Shown here: positions 1 through 8,692 of the stretch, piece after piece
Position numbering within the stretch: position 1 is the first letter of the stretch
How the letters are laid out: every line of letters starts with the position of its first letter
From: Paenibacillus amylolyticus
GTDB lineage: Bacteria; Bacillota; Bacilli; Paenibacillales; Paenibacillaceae
Assembly: GCF_001570725.1 (NCBI RefSeq)
Contig: NZ_BCNV01000001.1
Location: forward strand, 558,001 to 622,000
Reading direction: 5' to 3'
DNA length: 64,000 bases
Program-made: the position numbers and the translations under genes
The notes under the pieces: generated by a model
What the model was told of the DNA's origin: nothing
Seen by the model: only the letters and a program-made list of their open reading frames with translations
Database searches by the model: none

Positions 1-243
1 CGAGCGTATGGACGCACACAGTGATGCAAGCCATGTTATACACACCATTGAGAGCTAACATGATATATGTATTTCGGATCTTTTTCTTTACGAAGTATGC
101 ATACTTTTTGATATAAGCCCAAGTTCCCTGTACACTGGAATCAACGATCGGAAGTACGATTCGTAACGGTAAAGATGATCCTGCAACAACGGAGTCTAAT
201 TACCTTTTTCAACCTTAGAAGATCAGAAACGTGGTGAAGTCTC
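1..243. other. left-edge region without a clear gene
   Basis: No convincing complete gene is visible here. Reading frame 2 is open from the window edge to a TAA at 56-58 (ending ...HVIHTIES), so the last 18 codons of an upstream gene may lie here, but the piece is too short to identify. The rest is AT-rich and probably holds the promoter of the response regulator gene that starts at 244. A 14-bp palindrome at 93-106 is listed separately. Confidence 0.4.
93..106. promoter_or_regulatory. 14-bp perfect palindrome upstream of the two-component genes
   Basis: The sequence AAGTATGCATACTT is its own reverse complement and lies about 140 bases before the response regulator start, in a non-coding AT-rich stretch. 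It has no T-tail, so it is not a terminator. A binding site for a dimeric regulator is a reasonable inference, but the protein is unknown. Confidence 0.35.
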
Positions 244-933
244 TTGTTTAAAATTATGCTCATTGAAGATGACGAATCGTTATTCAGTGAAATCAAGGAA
301 CGCTTAACCCAGTGGTCGTATGACGTGTATGGTGTGCAGGATTTTGGCAAGGTATTGCAGGAGTACAGTGTGATTCAGCCGCAACTGGTCATTATTGATA
401 TTCAGTTGCCCCAATATGACGGGTTTCACTGGTGCCGGATTATTCGTTCGCACTCCAATGTGCCGATTATCTTTCTGTCCTCACGGGATCATCCTGCGGA
501 TATGGTCATGTCCATGCATTTGGGTGCAGATGATTTTATCCAGAAGCCTTTTCATTTCGATGTATTGATTGCCAAGATCCAAGCGACTTTGCGGAGGGTG
601 TACAACTATAACACAGAGCATATTGAACTTCGAACCTGGCGTGGTGCGGCTATTGAATATGTTAAAAATACGTTGACCTGTGGGGATGAATCCATCCTGT
701 TAACCAAAAATGAGATGTTCATCCTTAAAGTGCTGATCGAGCACAAAAATCAGATTGTTACCCGTGAGGATCTCATCCGGAGCTTGTGGGATCATGAGCA
801 TTTCGTGAGTGACAATACGCTCACGGTAAACGTTAACCGGTTACGGAAGAAACTTGAACCCATTGGACTGGACGGTTACATTGAAACCAAAGTAGGTCAG
901 GGCTACATGGCAACGGAAGAGGCGGAAGCATGA
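244..933 (+). CDS. OmpR-family response regulator, BceR-like
   Basis: This is the DNA-binding half of a two-component system. Residues 1-115 form a receiver domain with the acidic pair Asp9/Asp10, phospho-acceptor Asp52 and conserved Lys101. Residues 125-229 are an OmpR/PhoB winged helix ending in a typical GQGY motif. The start is TTG at 244, preceded by a GGTGA ribosome binding site six bases upstream. The stop overlaps the kinase ATG by four bases. With the kinase, ATPase and FtsX-like permease that follow, it makes a BceRS-BceAB-type module, which in Bacillota senses and exports cell-wall-active peptides such as bacitracin. The inducing peptide cannot be read from the sequence. Confidence 0.9.
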   Translation: MFKIMLIEDDESLFSEIKERLTQWSYDVYGVQDFGKVLQEYSVIQPQLVIIDIQLPQYDGFHWCRIIRSHSNVPIIFLSSRDHPADMVMSMHLGADDFIQKPFHFDVLIAKIQATLRRVYNYNTEHIELRTWRGAAIEYVKNTLTCGDESILLTKNEMFILKVLIEHKNQIVTREDLIRSLWDHEHFVSDNTLTVNVNRLRKKLEPIGLDGYIETKVGQGYMATEEAEA

Positions 934-1934
934 TCGGCAAATACATACGGGAAAAGGCTAGCTGGTTATGGCTGTTGGTAAGCATGCAGCTTATTATCTT
1001 ATTGGTGGCCTACCTGGATTCGTCCATTCCATTCCAATCTGTGGTGTATATCGTAGGACTGAATGTAGTGGTATGTCTTGTTTTTATCTGGGCGAGATAC
1101 TTGAAAGAAACCCGCTTTTATAAAAAGTTGAACACCTGGGATCATACCTATGATCTTGGGGAGCTTGAGATCGCCGAGAGTCCCTATGAACTCATCGTAC
1201 ACGAGGCTATTACCTCCCAGACGGAGCGGTATCGTAAGGAGTCATCACATCATTTTATCGCTTTGGAACAGGAGAAGGATGAGATGTTGTCCTGGATTCA
1301 TGAGGTGAAGACCCCACTGACTGCGTTGCAACTCATGATAGAGCGCTTGCCAGATGATAAGCTACAGAACCAAATGACATATGAATGGTTACGAATTCAT
1401 CAGTTGCTGGATCAGCAGCTTCATCAGAAGCGTATTCCGTTCATGCATAATGATCTGTTCATCGAAGAGACCGAACTTGAACCGGTATTGAATAGCGAGA
1501 TACGAGCACTGAAATCGTGGTGCATTTCCAAAGGCATTGGTTTTGATGTGTCTTTAATGGTATCGCGCGTGCTCACTGACAGCAAATGGTTAGGATTCAT
1601 CCTCCGGCAGTTGTTGAGCAATGCAGTGAAATATAGCGATTCATCGGATATTCTCATTGAAAGTCGGGAACAGGATGGACACATCATACTCATGATTCAG
1701 GATCACGGGCGGGGGATTGAGGCTCAAGATCTGCCACGTATATTTGATAAAGGATTTACGTCTACCCGAGGCAGAATGAATGGGTCAGCTACTGGGATGG
1801 GACTATATTTGGTTCGTCAGGTGGTCCAGACGCTTCATATGAACATTCATGTAAAATCTTCTCTTGGCGAGGGCACAATCGTCACACTTACTTTTCCGCG
1901 AAAAAACGACATGGTGCATCTTGCAGGCGTGTGA
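930..1934 (+). CDS. intramembrane-sensing histidine kinase, BceS-like
   Basis: At 334 residues this is the size of Bce-type kinases. It has two membrane helices (about 10-30 and 38-58) with almost no external loop, so it cannot bind a ligand outside on its own. In this family the sensory input comes from the partner ABC permease. The phospho-acceptor is His124 in WIHEVKTPLTAL. The ATPase domain has an N box (SNAVKYS), a DHGRGI G1 box, an F box (FDKGFTS) and a GMGLYLV G2 box. The ATG overlaps the regulator stop, implying translational coupling. The last codons form part of an inverted repeat that probably serves the next two genes. Confidence 0.9.
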   Translation: MIGKYIREKASWLWLLVSMQLIILLVAYLDSSIPFQSVVYIVGLNVVVCLVFIWARYLKETRFYKKLNTWDHTYDLGELEIAESPYELIVHEAITSQTERYRKESSHHFIALEQEKDEMLSWIHEVKTPLTALQLMIERLPDDKLQNQMTYEWLRIHQLLDQQLHQKRIPFMHNDLFIEETELEPVLNSEIRALKSWCISKGIGFDVSLMVSRVLTDSKWLGFILRQLLSNAVKYSDSSDILIESREQDGHIILMIQDHGRGIEAQDLPRIFDKGFTSTRGRMNGSATGMGLYLVRQVVQTLHMNIHVKSSLGEGTIVTLTFPRKNDMVHLAGV

Positions 1935-1947
1935 CAACAATGTCACA
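1930..1947. promoter_or_regulatory. BceR-type operator, perfect inverted repeat
   Basis: TGTGACA-ACAA-TGTCACA is a perfect 7-bp inverted repeat with a 4-bp spacer, overlapping the kinase stop codon and lying about 104 bases before the ATPase start. Known BceR-like regulators bind TNACA-N4-TGTAA elements in front of bceAB genes. The match in half-site, spacer and position supports this as the binding site of the regulator at 244-933. A -10-like TATGAT is at 1999-2004, but I see no good -35, as is common for activated promoters. Confidence 0.75.
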
Positions 1948-2050
1948 TGCTTTTTGGTTTTGTTCGGTGAATCGCACGATAACACTGCACATCCCGCCTA
2001 TGATATAGACATGAGCATTTTGCAGAAGATCTAAGAGGAGTGAGTGGGAT

Positions 2051-2806
2051 ATGTGGATACTGGAAGCCAAAAAAATTCATAAAGTCTATGGTAATAAACT
2101 GAATAAACAGGAAGTGCTGAAGGGGATCGACCTCGGGGTAAGCAAGGGAGAGTTTGTCGGTATTATGGGGCCTTCGGGTTCGGGTAAAACGACGCTGCTT
2201 AATGTACTTTCCTCCATTGATCGGGTGAGTCAGGGCACGATTGATATTGAGGGCAAGGAATTCACCGGAATGAAGGAGAAACAGCTGGCTGAGTTCCGCA
2301 AACATCATCTGGGCTTTATTTTTCAGGAATATAATCTGCTGGATACGTTGACGGTGAAGGAAAATGTATTATTACCGCTCTCGATCACGAACATTCCAAA
2401 GCAGGAGGCACACCGGAAGTTTGAACAGATTGCCGGTGAACTGGGAATCTACGAATTAAAAGACAAATATCCATCTGAAATTTCGGGTGGTCAGAAGCAG
2501 CGGACTTCGGCAGCACGAGCATTTGTCCACGAGCCGAGTATCATTTTTGCGGATGAGCCGACAGGAGCGCTGGATTCCAAGTCGGCTTCGGATCTGCTCA
2601 GCAAGTTAAGTGATATGAACAATGCACGAAAGGCGACTATTATTATGGTTACCCATGATCCGGTTGCCGCAAGTTATTGCAGCAGAGTAATCTTCATTCG
2701 TGATGGTCAGAACTATACCCAACTGAATAAAGGAGACGAGTCCCGGCAATCGTTCTTCAACGATATTATCAAAACCCAGGGCGTGTTGGGTGGTGTGCAG
2801 CAATGA
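2051..2806 (+). CDS. ABC transporter ATP-binding protein, BceA-like
   Basis: This 251-residue ATPase belongs to the MacB/LolD-type family that powers FtsX-like permeases. It has a Walker A motif GPSGSGKTT (40-48), a Q-loop at FQEYNLLD, an SGGQKQR signature, a Walker [13 protein letters not shown] with catalytic Glu, and the switch His in VTHD. The ribosome binding site is AGAGGAG at 2034-2040. It overlaps the permease by four bases. In the family, ATP hydrolysis drives removal of peptide antibiotics from their lipid targets, and the flux is sensed by the kinase. Confidence 0.92.
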   Translation: MWILEAKKIHKVYGNKLNKQEVLKGIDLGVSKGEFVGIMGPSGSGKTTLLNVLSSIDRVSQGTIDIEGKEFTGMKEKQLAEFRKHHLGFIFQEYNLLDTLTVKENVLLPLSITNIPKQEAHRKFEQIAGELGIYELKDKYPSEISGGQKQRTSAARAFVHEPSIIFADEPTGALDSKSASDLLSKLSDMNNARKATIIMVTHDPVAASYCSRVIFIRDGQNYTQLNKGDESRQSFFNDIIKTQGVLGGVQQ

Positions 2807-4728
2807 GCTTGAGTTATATTATCTTCCGCAATCTCAGGAAGAATCTGAAGAATTATTATCTCTATGTATTTGCGCTTGTGTTCAGCGTGGCCTTATATTT
2901 TTCCTTTGTGACGTTGCAGTATGATCCTTCCATGGATGAGGTGGCTGCTTCAACGAAAGGTGCGGCGGCTATAGGCGCGTCTTCGGTACTGTTAATCGTC
3001 ATTGTCGGCATCTTTTTGCTCTATGCCAATACGATCTTTATCAAGCGGCGCAGCAAAGAAATTGGGTTGTTTCAATTGATCGGACTGACGAAAGGCAGAA
3101 TTTTTGGCATTTTGAGTGCGGAGAATAGTATTCTCTATTTTGGCTCCATGGCTGTCGGTGTGTTAATTGGGTTTCTTGCGTCCAAGCTGGTATTGATGAT
3201 CTTGTTTAAAATTCTCGGTGTCGATGCGATTACGAAACTGTACTTCTCACCAATGGCCTTGCTGCAAACGGTCATTGTCTTTACGCTCATATACCTGCTC
3301 ATCATGCTGATGAACTATACCTTTATCAAGGGGCAAAGTATCCTCTCGCTCTTTCGGGTGTCGGCCACTTCGGAACAGCAGGTGCAGAAGATGTCTGTCG
3401 GACAGATGATTATAGGCGTCTTGGGTATTGCCCTGATTGTGTATGGATACTTCGTGTCTGCACGGCTGTTCAGCGGTGAGGCAATGGATATGCAGCAGTT
3501 GATGTATACGATGCTTCTGATTCTGTTCTCGGTCATATTGGGGACATACCTGTTCTATAAGGGATCGGTAAGTTTTATTTTTAATCTGATTCGCAAAAGT
3601 AAAAACGGATACCTTACCATTCATGAGGTGTTGTCTTTATCTTCAATCATGTTCCGCATGAAATCCAACGCATTGCTGCTTACAATTATTACAACCGTGT
3701 CGGCGCTTGCTATTGGCATGCTGTCGCTCAGTTACATTTCGTATTATTCAGCAGACGCGCAGGCCAAGGAAAGCTTGCCGGAGGATTTCTCTTTTGCTCA
3801 GGTGGATGTAAAAAATCGCTTTGTAGCGGAATTGGAACACAAACAGATTCCATATGAAGAGAAGCATAGACAGCCCATTTATATTGAAATTGATGCTCAA
3901 GAGGTGATGGATGAGTCGTTGACGGAAAAATACCTGTTCAGTAGTGTGGTGAGTGACAACATGGTAGATAACATTGATTTGCAAGCGGGTGAAGTGGTCT
4001 TCATGGGATATGGAAATGCCATTCAGCAGTTGATTTCCATTCAGGAGACAGGTCCAATCGTCTTGCACGGGTTGAAACATACGATGGCACAACAACTGAT
4101 CGGAACCACCAAACATGGAGTCCTTCCCGCGTATTATACTGGGGGCACGCCTGTAGCGGTCGTGGATGAGACGGTATATCAGCAGCTGAAGCTGGACATC
4201 GATCCCGAGCTGCAGAAAGCCGAGTGGGCTGACTACTATGGTGTACGTATTAAGAACGAGGGGCAGGCTGAAGATGCATACGCCGTATATAAGGAGCAGC
4301 AGTTGGAAGCGCCAAGTTTCTCCCAGATTGAATTCAGAAATAACCAACGTAACACGATGGGCCTAATTATGTTCATTGTTGGATTCCTTGGGTTGACGTT
4401 CTTGATCACATCGGGATGTATCCTGTACTTTAAACAAATGAATGAGAGTGAAGAGGAGAAGGGCAATTATACCATTCTTCGTAAACTTGGATTCACACAA
4501 AGCAATCTGTTGAGAGGAATTCAGATCAAGCAGTTGTTTAACTTCGGTATTCCGCTTGTGGTGGGATTGAGTCATAGTTACTTTGCCGTGAAGTCAGGTT
4601 GGTTCTTCTTTGGTACGGAGCTGGCGACACCTACGGTCATTGTCATGATAGTCTATACATTGCTATATTCAATTTTTGGCCTGTTGTCTGTGTGGTACTA
4701 TAAACGGGTGATTAAGGAAGCTTTGTAG
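2803..4728 (+). CDS. ABC transporter permease, BceB-like
   Basis: At 641 residues this matches the usual length of BceB permeases. It shows the expected ten-helix plan: one helix near 20-40, three around 55-175 with a short FtsX domain, a further group around 195-320, a large extracellular domain (about 325-520, hydrophilic), and three C-terminal helices. The extracellular domain is the part that in characterised homologs defines peptide specificity. The ATG overlaps the ATPase stop. A strong terminator follows, closing the module. Confidence 0.92.
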   Translation: MSLSYIIFRNLRKNLKNYYLYVFALVFSVALYFSFVTLQYDPSMDEVAASTKGAAAIGASSVLLIVIVGIFLLYANTIFIKRRSKEIGLFQLIGLTKGRIFGILSAENSILYFGSMAVGVLIGFLASKLVLMILFKILGVDAITKLYFSPMALLQTVIVFTLIYLLIMLMNYTFIKGQSILSLFRVSATSEQQVQKMSVGQMIIGVLGIALIVYGYFVSARLFSGEAMDMQQLMYTMLLILFSVILGTYLFYKGSVSFIFNLIRKSKNGYLTIHEVLSLSSIMFRMKSNALLLTIITTVSALAIGMLSLSYISYYSADAQAKESLPEDFSFAQVDVKNRFVAELEHKQIPYEEKHRQPIYIEIDAQEVMDESLTEKYLFSSVVSDNMVDNIDLQAGEVVFMGYGNAIQQLISIQETGPIVLHGLKHTMAQQLIGTTKHGVLPAYYTGGTPVAVVDETVYQQLKLDIDPELQKAEWADYYGVRIKNEGQAEDAYAVYKEQQLEAPSFSQIEFRNNQRNTMGLIMFIVGFLGLTFLITSGCILYFKQMNESEEEKGNYTILRKLGFTQSNLLRGIQIKQLFNFGIPLVVGLSHSYFAVKSGWFFFGTELATPTVIVMIVYTLLYSIFGLLSVWYYKRVIKEAL

Positions 4729-4770
4729 AATTGGGATCAGGAGATGCTGATCTAGCAAAATAGGTTGAGT

Positions 4771-4806
4771 AAAGGGCAGCTGTAATGATTACAGACTGCT
4801 CTTTTT
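4771..4806 (+). terminator. rho-independent terminator after bceB-like gene
   Basis: The arms AAAGGGCAG-CTGTAAT and ATTACAG-A-CTGCTCTTT pair around a single G (one G-T pair, one bulged A) and end in a T-run, 43 bases after the permease stop. Confidence 0.85.
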
Positions 4807-4814
4807 CTTGCTTT

Positions 4815-5141
4815 CTATCCCTGCTCAGAACCGGTGTTGTATTTAAGGATTGCTTTTTCAATATCGTCTCCAGTCCAGCCTTCTTCATGAGGAACGATAA
4901 TATGTTGTGTGAACGTCATCTCGGAACGCTCTCCATGAGAAGTGACTTCAACGGTAAGCGTATCAACAGTTTCGCTAAATTGTGGCATCTCAAATGTAAG
5001 CACCAATCGGCTGGGTGGATCAATCTCCAAGTATTCTCCAATAGCTCTATAATCCTTCCCCTCACGATGATCTACGATTTCCCAAGTACCGCCGACTTTG
5101 GGTTCATTCTGTACAACTTTATACAGATAAGTATAATGCAA
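4815..5141 (-). pseudogene. C-terminal remnant of an SRPBCC/AHSA1-type protein
   Basis: The 108-codon frame reads well as the latter two thirds of an Aha1-type SRPBCC ligand-binding domain, with a VGGTWEIVD strand, the RLVLTFEMPQ strand, EMTFTQ, and a C-terminal helix beginning EEGWTGDD. The usual first 40-45 residues are missing. The only start is a TTG that directly follows an in-frame stop, with no ribosome binding site. No matching N-terminal piece is visible upstream in other frames. It is convergent with the Bce operon and shares its terminator region. A decayed gene is the simplest reading; a short functional protein cannot be excluded. Confidence 0.7.
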
Positions 5142-5237
5142 TTAGTTACTTTTGTTTAACAGGTTATCTGGAAAATGAATATAGCTTCGTAAAAAAAAGG
5201 ATGATTTCGGAATTAAGTCGAAATGATTAATAGAGTT

Positions 5238-5260
5238 CATGAATCTGATTCATGTATAAC
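5238..5260 (+). promoter_or_regulatory. palindrome beside a -10-like box before the pgsA-type gene
   Basis: CATGAAT-CTG-ATTCATG (5238-5254) is a perfect 7-bp inverted repeat followed directly by TATAAC (5255-5260), a plausible -10 element about 30 bases before the start codon. No good -35 is seen. The position suits an operator that blocks transcription, but this is inferred from layout only. Confidence 0.4.
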
Positions 5261-5288
5261 AGTCTAACGAGGGGAGTGGAGATATCTA

Positions 5289-5831
5289 ATGAATCTGGCA
5301 AATAAAATCACGTTGGCTAGAATCGCGTTGATTCCGTTGTTTATAATCTGTTTCCTCAATCAGCAAAGTGTGATGATTGCTCTAATTATTTTTGCAGTAG
5401 CAGCGGGTACGGATAAACTGGATGGATATGTGGCTAGAAAATATAATCAGATCACGAATCTGGGAAAGCTACTTGATCCGCTGGCGGATAAACTGTTGAT
5501 TGCGGTAGCGCTCATCATGATGGTGCAGGAGAATATGATCAGTTCATGGATTGCTGTAATCATTATTGGGCGTGAAATTGTCATTACAGCGTTACGAATG
5601 GTCGCAACAGAGCAGGGTATTGCTCTTGCAGCCGATCGATATGGCAAGATCAAAATGGTGCTTCAGGTGGGAGCGATCGTTGCCATAATGCTCAACAATT
5701 ATCCGTTTCAGCTACTGACTGATATCCGGGTGGACGTGGCATTATTATGGCTTGCAGCAGGTGTTACCCTCTTATCCGGGATGAATTACATTATCGTAAA
5801 TTATAAACTGCTGAGAAAAAGGAGTGAATAG
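5289..5831 (+). CDS. pgsA: CDP-diacylglycerol-glycerol-3-phosphate 3-phosphatidyltransferase (PgsA type)
   Basis: The 180-residue membrane protein carries the complete CDP-alcohol phosphatidyltransferase motif: Asp42, Asp45-Gly46, Ala49-Arg50, Gly59, Asp63 and Asp67. It therefore probably transfers a phosphatidyl group from CDP-diacylglycerol to glycerol 3-phosphate, the first committed step to phosphatidylglycerol. Several hydrophobic helices follow, as expected. The ribosome binding site GGAG lies seven bases before the ATG. In Bacilli the housekeeping pgsA usually sits near cinA-recA. Its placement here beside acetyltransferases suggests a second copy, which would need the rest of the genome to prove. 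Confidence 0.85.
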   Translation: MNLANKITLARIALIPLFIICFLNQQSVMIALIIFAVAAGTDKLDGYVARKYNQITNLGKLLDPLADKLLIAVALIMMVQENMISSWIAVIIIGREIVITALRMVATEQGIALAADRYGKIKMVLQVGAIVAIMLNNYPFQLLTDIRVDVALLWLAAGVTLLSGMNYIIVNYKLLRKRSE

Positions 5832-5834
5832 GAG

Positions 5835-6260
5835 ATGTTTAAAGGAAATATAACCCCAAGTACCGAGCAAGATTCGGCATATGTTCGCCAGCAATTAGTC
5901 GCATACAATGCGACCCATGTGAGTGAGGAATTAAGAAATCGGTATGAAGAATTTAATTTTAATATCAAAAATGAGGCTGGCGAAATTGTCGCAGGATTGC
6001 TCAGTACACTTTGCTGGAATTGGGTAGAGCTTGATATCCTTTGGGTGGACTCCGATCAGCGGCATCGGGGATACGGTTCCCAGTTGTTGCTTGAGGTGGA
6101 GCGTATTGCGCGCGAGAAATCCTGTGATTTTATTATGTTGAATACATTCTCATACCAAGCACCGGAATTCTACAAGAAGCACGGATATCAATTGATCACA
6201 ACGATCGAGAATGCTCCAACAGGGCATTGCCATTATTATTTTAAGAAGGACCTTAATTAA
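5835..6260 (+). CDS. GNAT-family N-acetyltransferase
   Basis: This 141-residue protein shows the GNAT fold: an acetyl-CoA pyrophosphate loop QRHRGYGSQLL near residue 76 and a C-terminal PEFYKKHGY strand-helix typical of motif B. The substrate is unknown. It begins three bases after the pgsA-type stop and its ribosome binding site (AAAGGAG) lies inside the end of that gene, so the two are probably translated together. Confidence 0.85.
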   Translation: MFKGNITPSTEQDSAYVRQQLVAYNATHVSEELRNRYEEFNFNIKNEAGEIVAGLLSTLCWNWVELDILWVDSDQRHRGYGSQLLLEVERIAREKSCDFIMLNTFSYQAPEFYKKHGYQLITTIENAPTGHCHYYFKKDLN

Positions 6261-6308
6261 GATAGATTATAGAATACCAAATAAGAGAGAACGTCAGGGG
6301 GACATATT

Positions 6309-6743
6309 ATGGTTACGATCAAAGCCATTGAACTACAGGATCTGCCGAGTTTAAGCAAACTGTATGATGAGTTGATAGGAACACCTTCGAACGAGCAGCA
6401 GATGAAAAAGATGTTTCATTACATACAGCAGAATGGTAATTATCACGTGCTTGGGGCATTTTACAATGGCAAATTGGTCGGGTCCGTTATGGGCATTGAG
6501 TGTATGGATCTGGTGGGTCCATGCAAACCGTTCATGGTTGTGGAGAATGTGATTGTGTCGGATCAGGTGCGCAGACAGGGGATTGGTCAGAAGTTGATGC
6601 TCCAGATTGAACGAATTGCCAGGGATCTCGGTTGTGATTACATGATTCTGGTGTCTGGCGATCAGCGCAAGGAAGCGCATATATTCTATGAGAAGCTGGG
6701 CTTCAAGGATGAGAAGGTTCAGGGTTACCGGAAGCATTTCTAA
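6309..6743 (+). CDS. GNAT-family N-acetyltransferase
   Basis: A second GNAT enzyme of 144 residues follows 48 bases later, with AGGGGG seven bases before the ATG. It carries the acetyl-CoA loop (VRRQGIGQKLM, near residue 93) and the C-terminal AHIFYEKLGF segment. It is not a close duplicate of its neighbour, so the pair does not look like a recent tandem copy. The substrate cannot be predicted. Confidence 0.85.
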   Translation: MVTIKAIELQDLPSLSKLYDELIGTPSNEQQMKKMFHYIQQNGNYHVLGAFYNGKLVGSVMGIECMDLVGPCKPFMVVENVIVSDQVRRQGIGQKLMLQIERIARDLGCDYMILVSGDQRKEAHIFYEKLGFKDEKVQGYRKHF

Positions 6744-6852
6744 TTAAACGATCAGATGAAAAGTTCTTACACAATGTGGAAGGATTACTCAATGAGCATG
6801 GCGAATAAGGCATAGTCTTAATAAAAGAGATGAATAAGAGGGAGGCACTCTC

Positions 6853-7275
6853 GTGTTCAAAAAATGGGCTAATGTCTTCATGATTCTGAGCTTGGTATTC
6901 GCCGTCTGTTCCCCAACTTCCCATGCGGCTGCCAAAACGGTCAAGGTAACCGTGACGCTGGTAAGCGCAGAGCTTGTGGAGAATAACTCTGTCGGTAATG
7001 AGTGGGCTATCGGAGCAAGTGTGAACGGCAAAGATTTGAAAGAGGGCTCGTCGGTTACATTAAACCTGAAATCCACAGGTACATTGAAACTGGAGGCCAT
7101 CGCCGAAGAACAGGACAAGATTCCTGACTATGGGAGTAAAAGCGCTAACGTCAAACTATCTTCGTTCTCCAAATCAACCAACAAGACCCTTTCCGTGGTG
7201 GTCACCGAGAACAGAGGCCGATATTCTGGTAACACAGCGACTTGGGCGTTCAAGTTTAAGATTAGCAAAAAGTGA
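6853..7275 (+). CDS. small secreted protein of unknown function
   Basis: The 140-residue product starts at GTG with GGGAGG upstream and has a clear signal peptide: a basic N-terminus, a hydrophobic core to about residue 22, and a probable cleavage near AHA-AAK. The mature part is Lys, Ser, Thr and Val rich with short alternating strands (KVTVTLVSAEL, SVTLNLKSTGTLKLEA, TLSVVVTEN), suggesting a single immunoglobulin-like or beta-sandwich domain. It has no cysteine in the mature region and no cell-wall anchor. I do not recognise the family. A terminator follows, so it is probably a single-gene unit. Confidence 0.7.
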   Translation: MFKKWANVFMILSLVFAVCSPTSHAAAKTVKVTVTLVSAELVENNSVGNEWAIGASVNGKDLKEGSSVTLNLKSTGTLKLEAIAEEQDKIPDYGSKSANVKLSSFSKSTNKTLSVVVTENRGRYSGNTATWAFKFKISKK

Positions 7276-7292
7276 ATAGGAATCAGTGTGAG

Positions 7293-7318
7293 AAAAGGGA
7301 GCCGAGCTCTCTTTTTTT
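7293..7318 (+). terminator. rho-independent terminator
   Basis: AAAGGGAGC and GCTCTCTTT pair around a CGA loop and run into seven T residues, 18 bases after the secreted-protein gene. Confidence 0.85.
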
Positions 7319-7448
7319 AATGCTTAGATAATGGTGAGCTGAAGGAAGAGCATGTTTCGAGCCTCGCTGATCTTTGTTAAACTAAGGAAAGAAATGGATA
7401 GAAATATAAGATGAATTTTCAAAAAATACATAGGAGGTTAACACAATC

Positions 7449-8669
7449 ATGCGTATCGTAGATAACATTAAAGTCTGGGGGGAGCCGCTGGAGAACGCCG
7501 TAAGTCAGGCGGTGACTTGCTCGCAATATGGAGATGTACTGGGTGTGGCTCTGATGGCCGACCATCACAAAGGCTACTCACAGCCCATCGGTGGTGTTGT
7601 CGCTTATCGGAATATGATCAGTCCGTCAGGTGTCGGATATGATATTGCCTGTGGCAACAAGGCAGTGCGCACGAATCTGATGTGGGACGATATTCGGGAT
7701 CAGATTAAAACGATCATGGATGACATCAATTCGACTATATCTTTCGGCGTGGGCCGCAACAATCCAACACCTGTGGATCATGACTTGTTCGACGATGCGA
7801 GCTGGAAGCTGTTTGATGCCATCGAACCGGGATTACAGCATAAGCTGAAGACACTTGCACGCAACCAACTCGGAACCGTAGGCAGTGGCAATCATTTCGT
7901 GGATATTTTTGTACAAGAGGCGACGGGAAAGGTATGGATTGCGAATCATTTTGGCAGCCGCGGGTTTGGTCACAAAGTGGCGAGTGGGTTCCTTAACCTT
8001 GCCGCAGGGCGTCAGTTCAGTGGCAAAGCTCCTGGCGAATCGATGGATCAACCGCCTACGTTGTTTGACCTGAACAGCGAAATGGGTGATATGTATTGGG
8101 ACGCAATGACTTTGGCGGGCCGATATGCTTATGCAGGACGTGACTATGTCATTGAACAGATGCTCGGAATTCTTGGGGCAAGTGCCGAATATGCCGTACA
8201 TAACCATCACAACTTTGCCTGGAAAGAGCAGCACATGGGTGAAGAGGTAGTCGTGGTCCGCAAAGGTGCAACGCCGCTGGCACCCGGACAACTCGGTTTT
8301 GTTGGAGGAAGTATGGGGGATATCTCGGTCATTGTGGAGGGGATCCATAGCGAGGAGAATACCGAATCATACCGCAGCACTGTGCACGGAGCAGGGCGAA
8401 CGATGAGTCGAACCCAGGCGGCTGGCAAAATGAATTACAAGCTTCGCACACGCATGGGCGGCGAGATTAGCGAAGCACAGATGCATGAGGCGATTCGCGC
8501 CTATGGTGTTGAGCTGCGGGGAGCAGGCACGGACGAAAGTCCGTTTGTGTACAAGAAGCTGCAAGACGTACTGAACGCACATGCGAATACGCTGAAAATT
8601 AACCATGTACTGCGCCCGGTAGGCGTTGCCATGGCCGGAGGTAATGAATTCGATCCGTATAAGGATTAG
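7449..8669 (+). CDS. rtcB: RtcB-type RNA ligase
   Basis: The 406-residue protein matches the short bacterial RtcB class. Predicted manganese ligands are Cys68 (DIACG), His149 (GSGNHF), His168 (NHFGSRG) and His253 (HNHHN). The guanylylated nucleophile is His313 in STVHGAGR. RtcB joins RNA ends carrying 2',3'-cyclic phosphate or 3'-phosphate to 5'-hydroxyl ends using GTP, in RNA repair or tRNA healing. The start ATG has a strong AGGAGG site. No RtcA cyclase or RtcR regulator is nearby; the next gene encodes a DUF4272 protein 23 bases downstream. Confidence 0.93.
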   Translation: MRIVDNIKVWGEPLENAVSQAVTCSQYGDVLGVALMADHHKGYSQPIGGVVAYRNMISPSGVGYDIACGNKAVRTNLMWDDIRDQIKTIMDDINSTISFGVGRNNPTPVDHDLFDDASWKLFDAIEPGLQHKLKTLARNQLGTVGSGNHFVDIFVQEATGKVWIANHFGSRGFGHKVASGFLNLAAGRQFSGKAPGESMDQPPTLFDLNSEMGDMYWDAMTLAGRYAYAGRDYVIEQMLGILGASAEYAVHNHHNFAWKEQHMGEEVVVVRKGATPLAPGQLGFVGGSMGDISVIVEGIHSEENTESYRSTVHGAGRTMSRTQAAGKMNYKLRTRMGGEISEAQMHEAIRAYGVELRGAGTDESPFVYKKLQDVLNAHANTLKINHVLRPVGVAMAGGNEFDPYKD

Positions 8670-8692
8670 TCAGAGAGAAGAGGGTGAACTTC

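Noticed and set aside
4785..5159. 124-codon plus-strand frame opposite the SRPBCC remnant
   Set aside because: It starts inside the terminator and is the antisense of a frame with clear SRPBCC character; its own sequence is cysteine- and serine-rich noise.
7833..8348. 171-codon minus-strand frame inside rtcB
   Set aside because: Antisense shadow of a highly conserved gene; composition rich in His, Cys and Arg as expected for such shadows.
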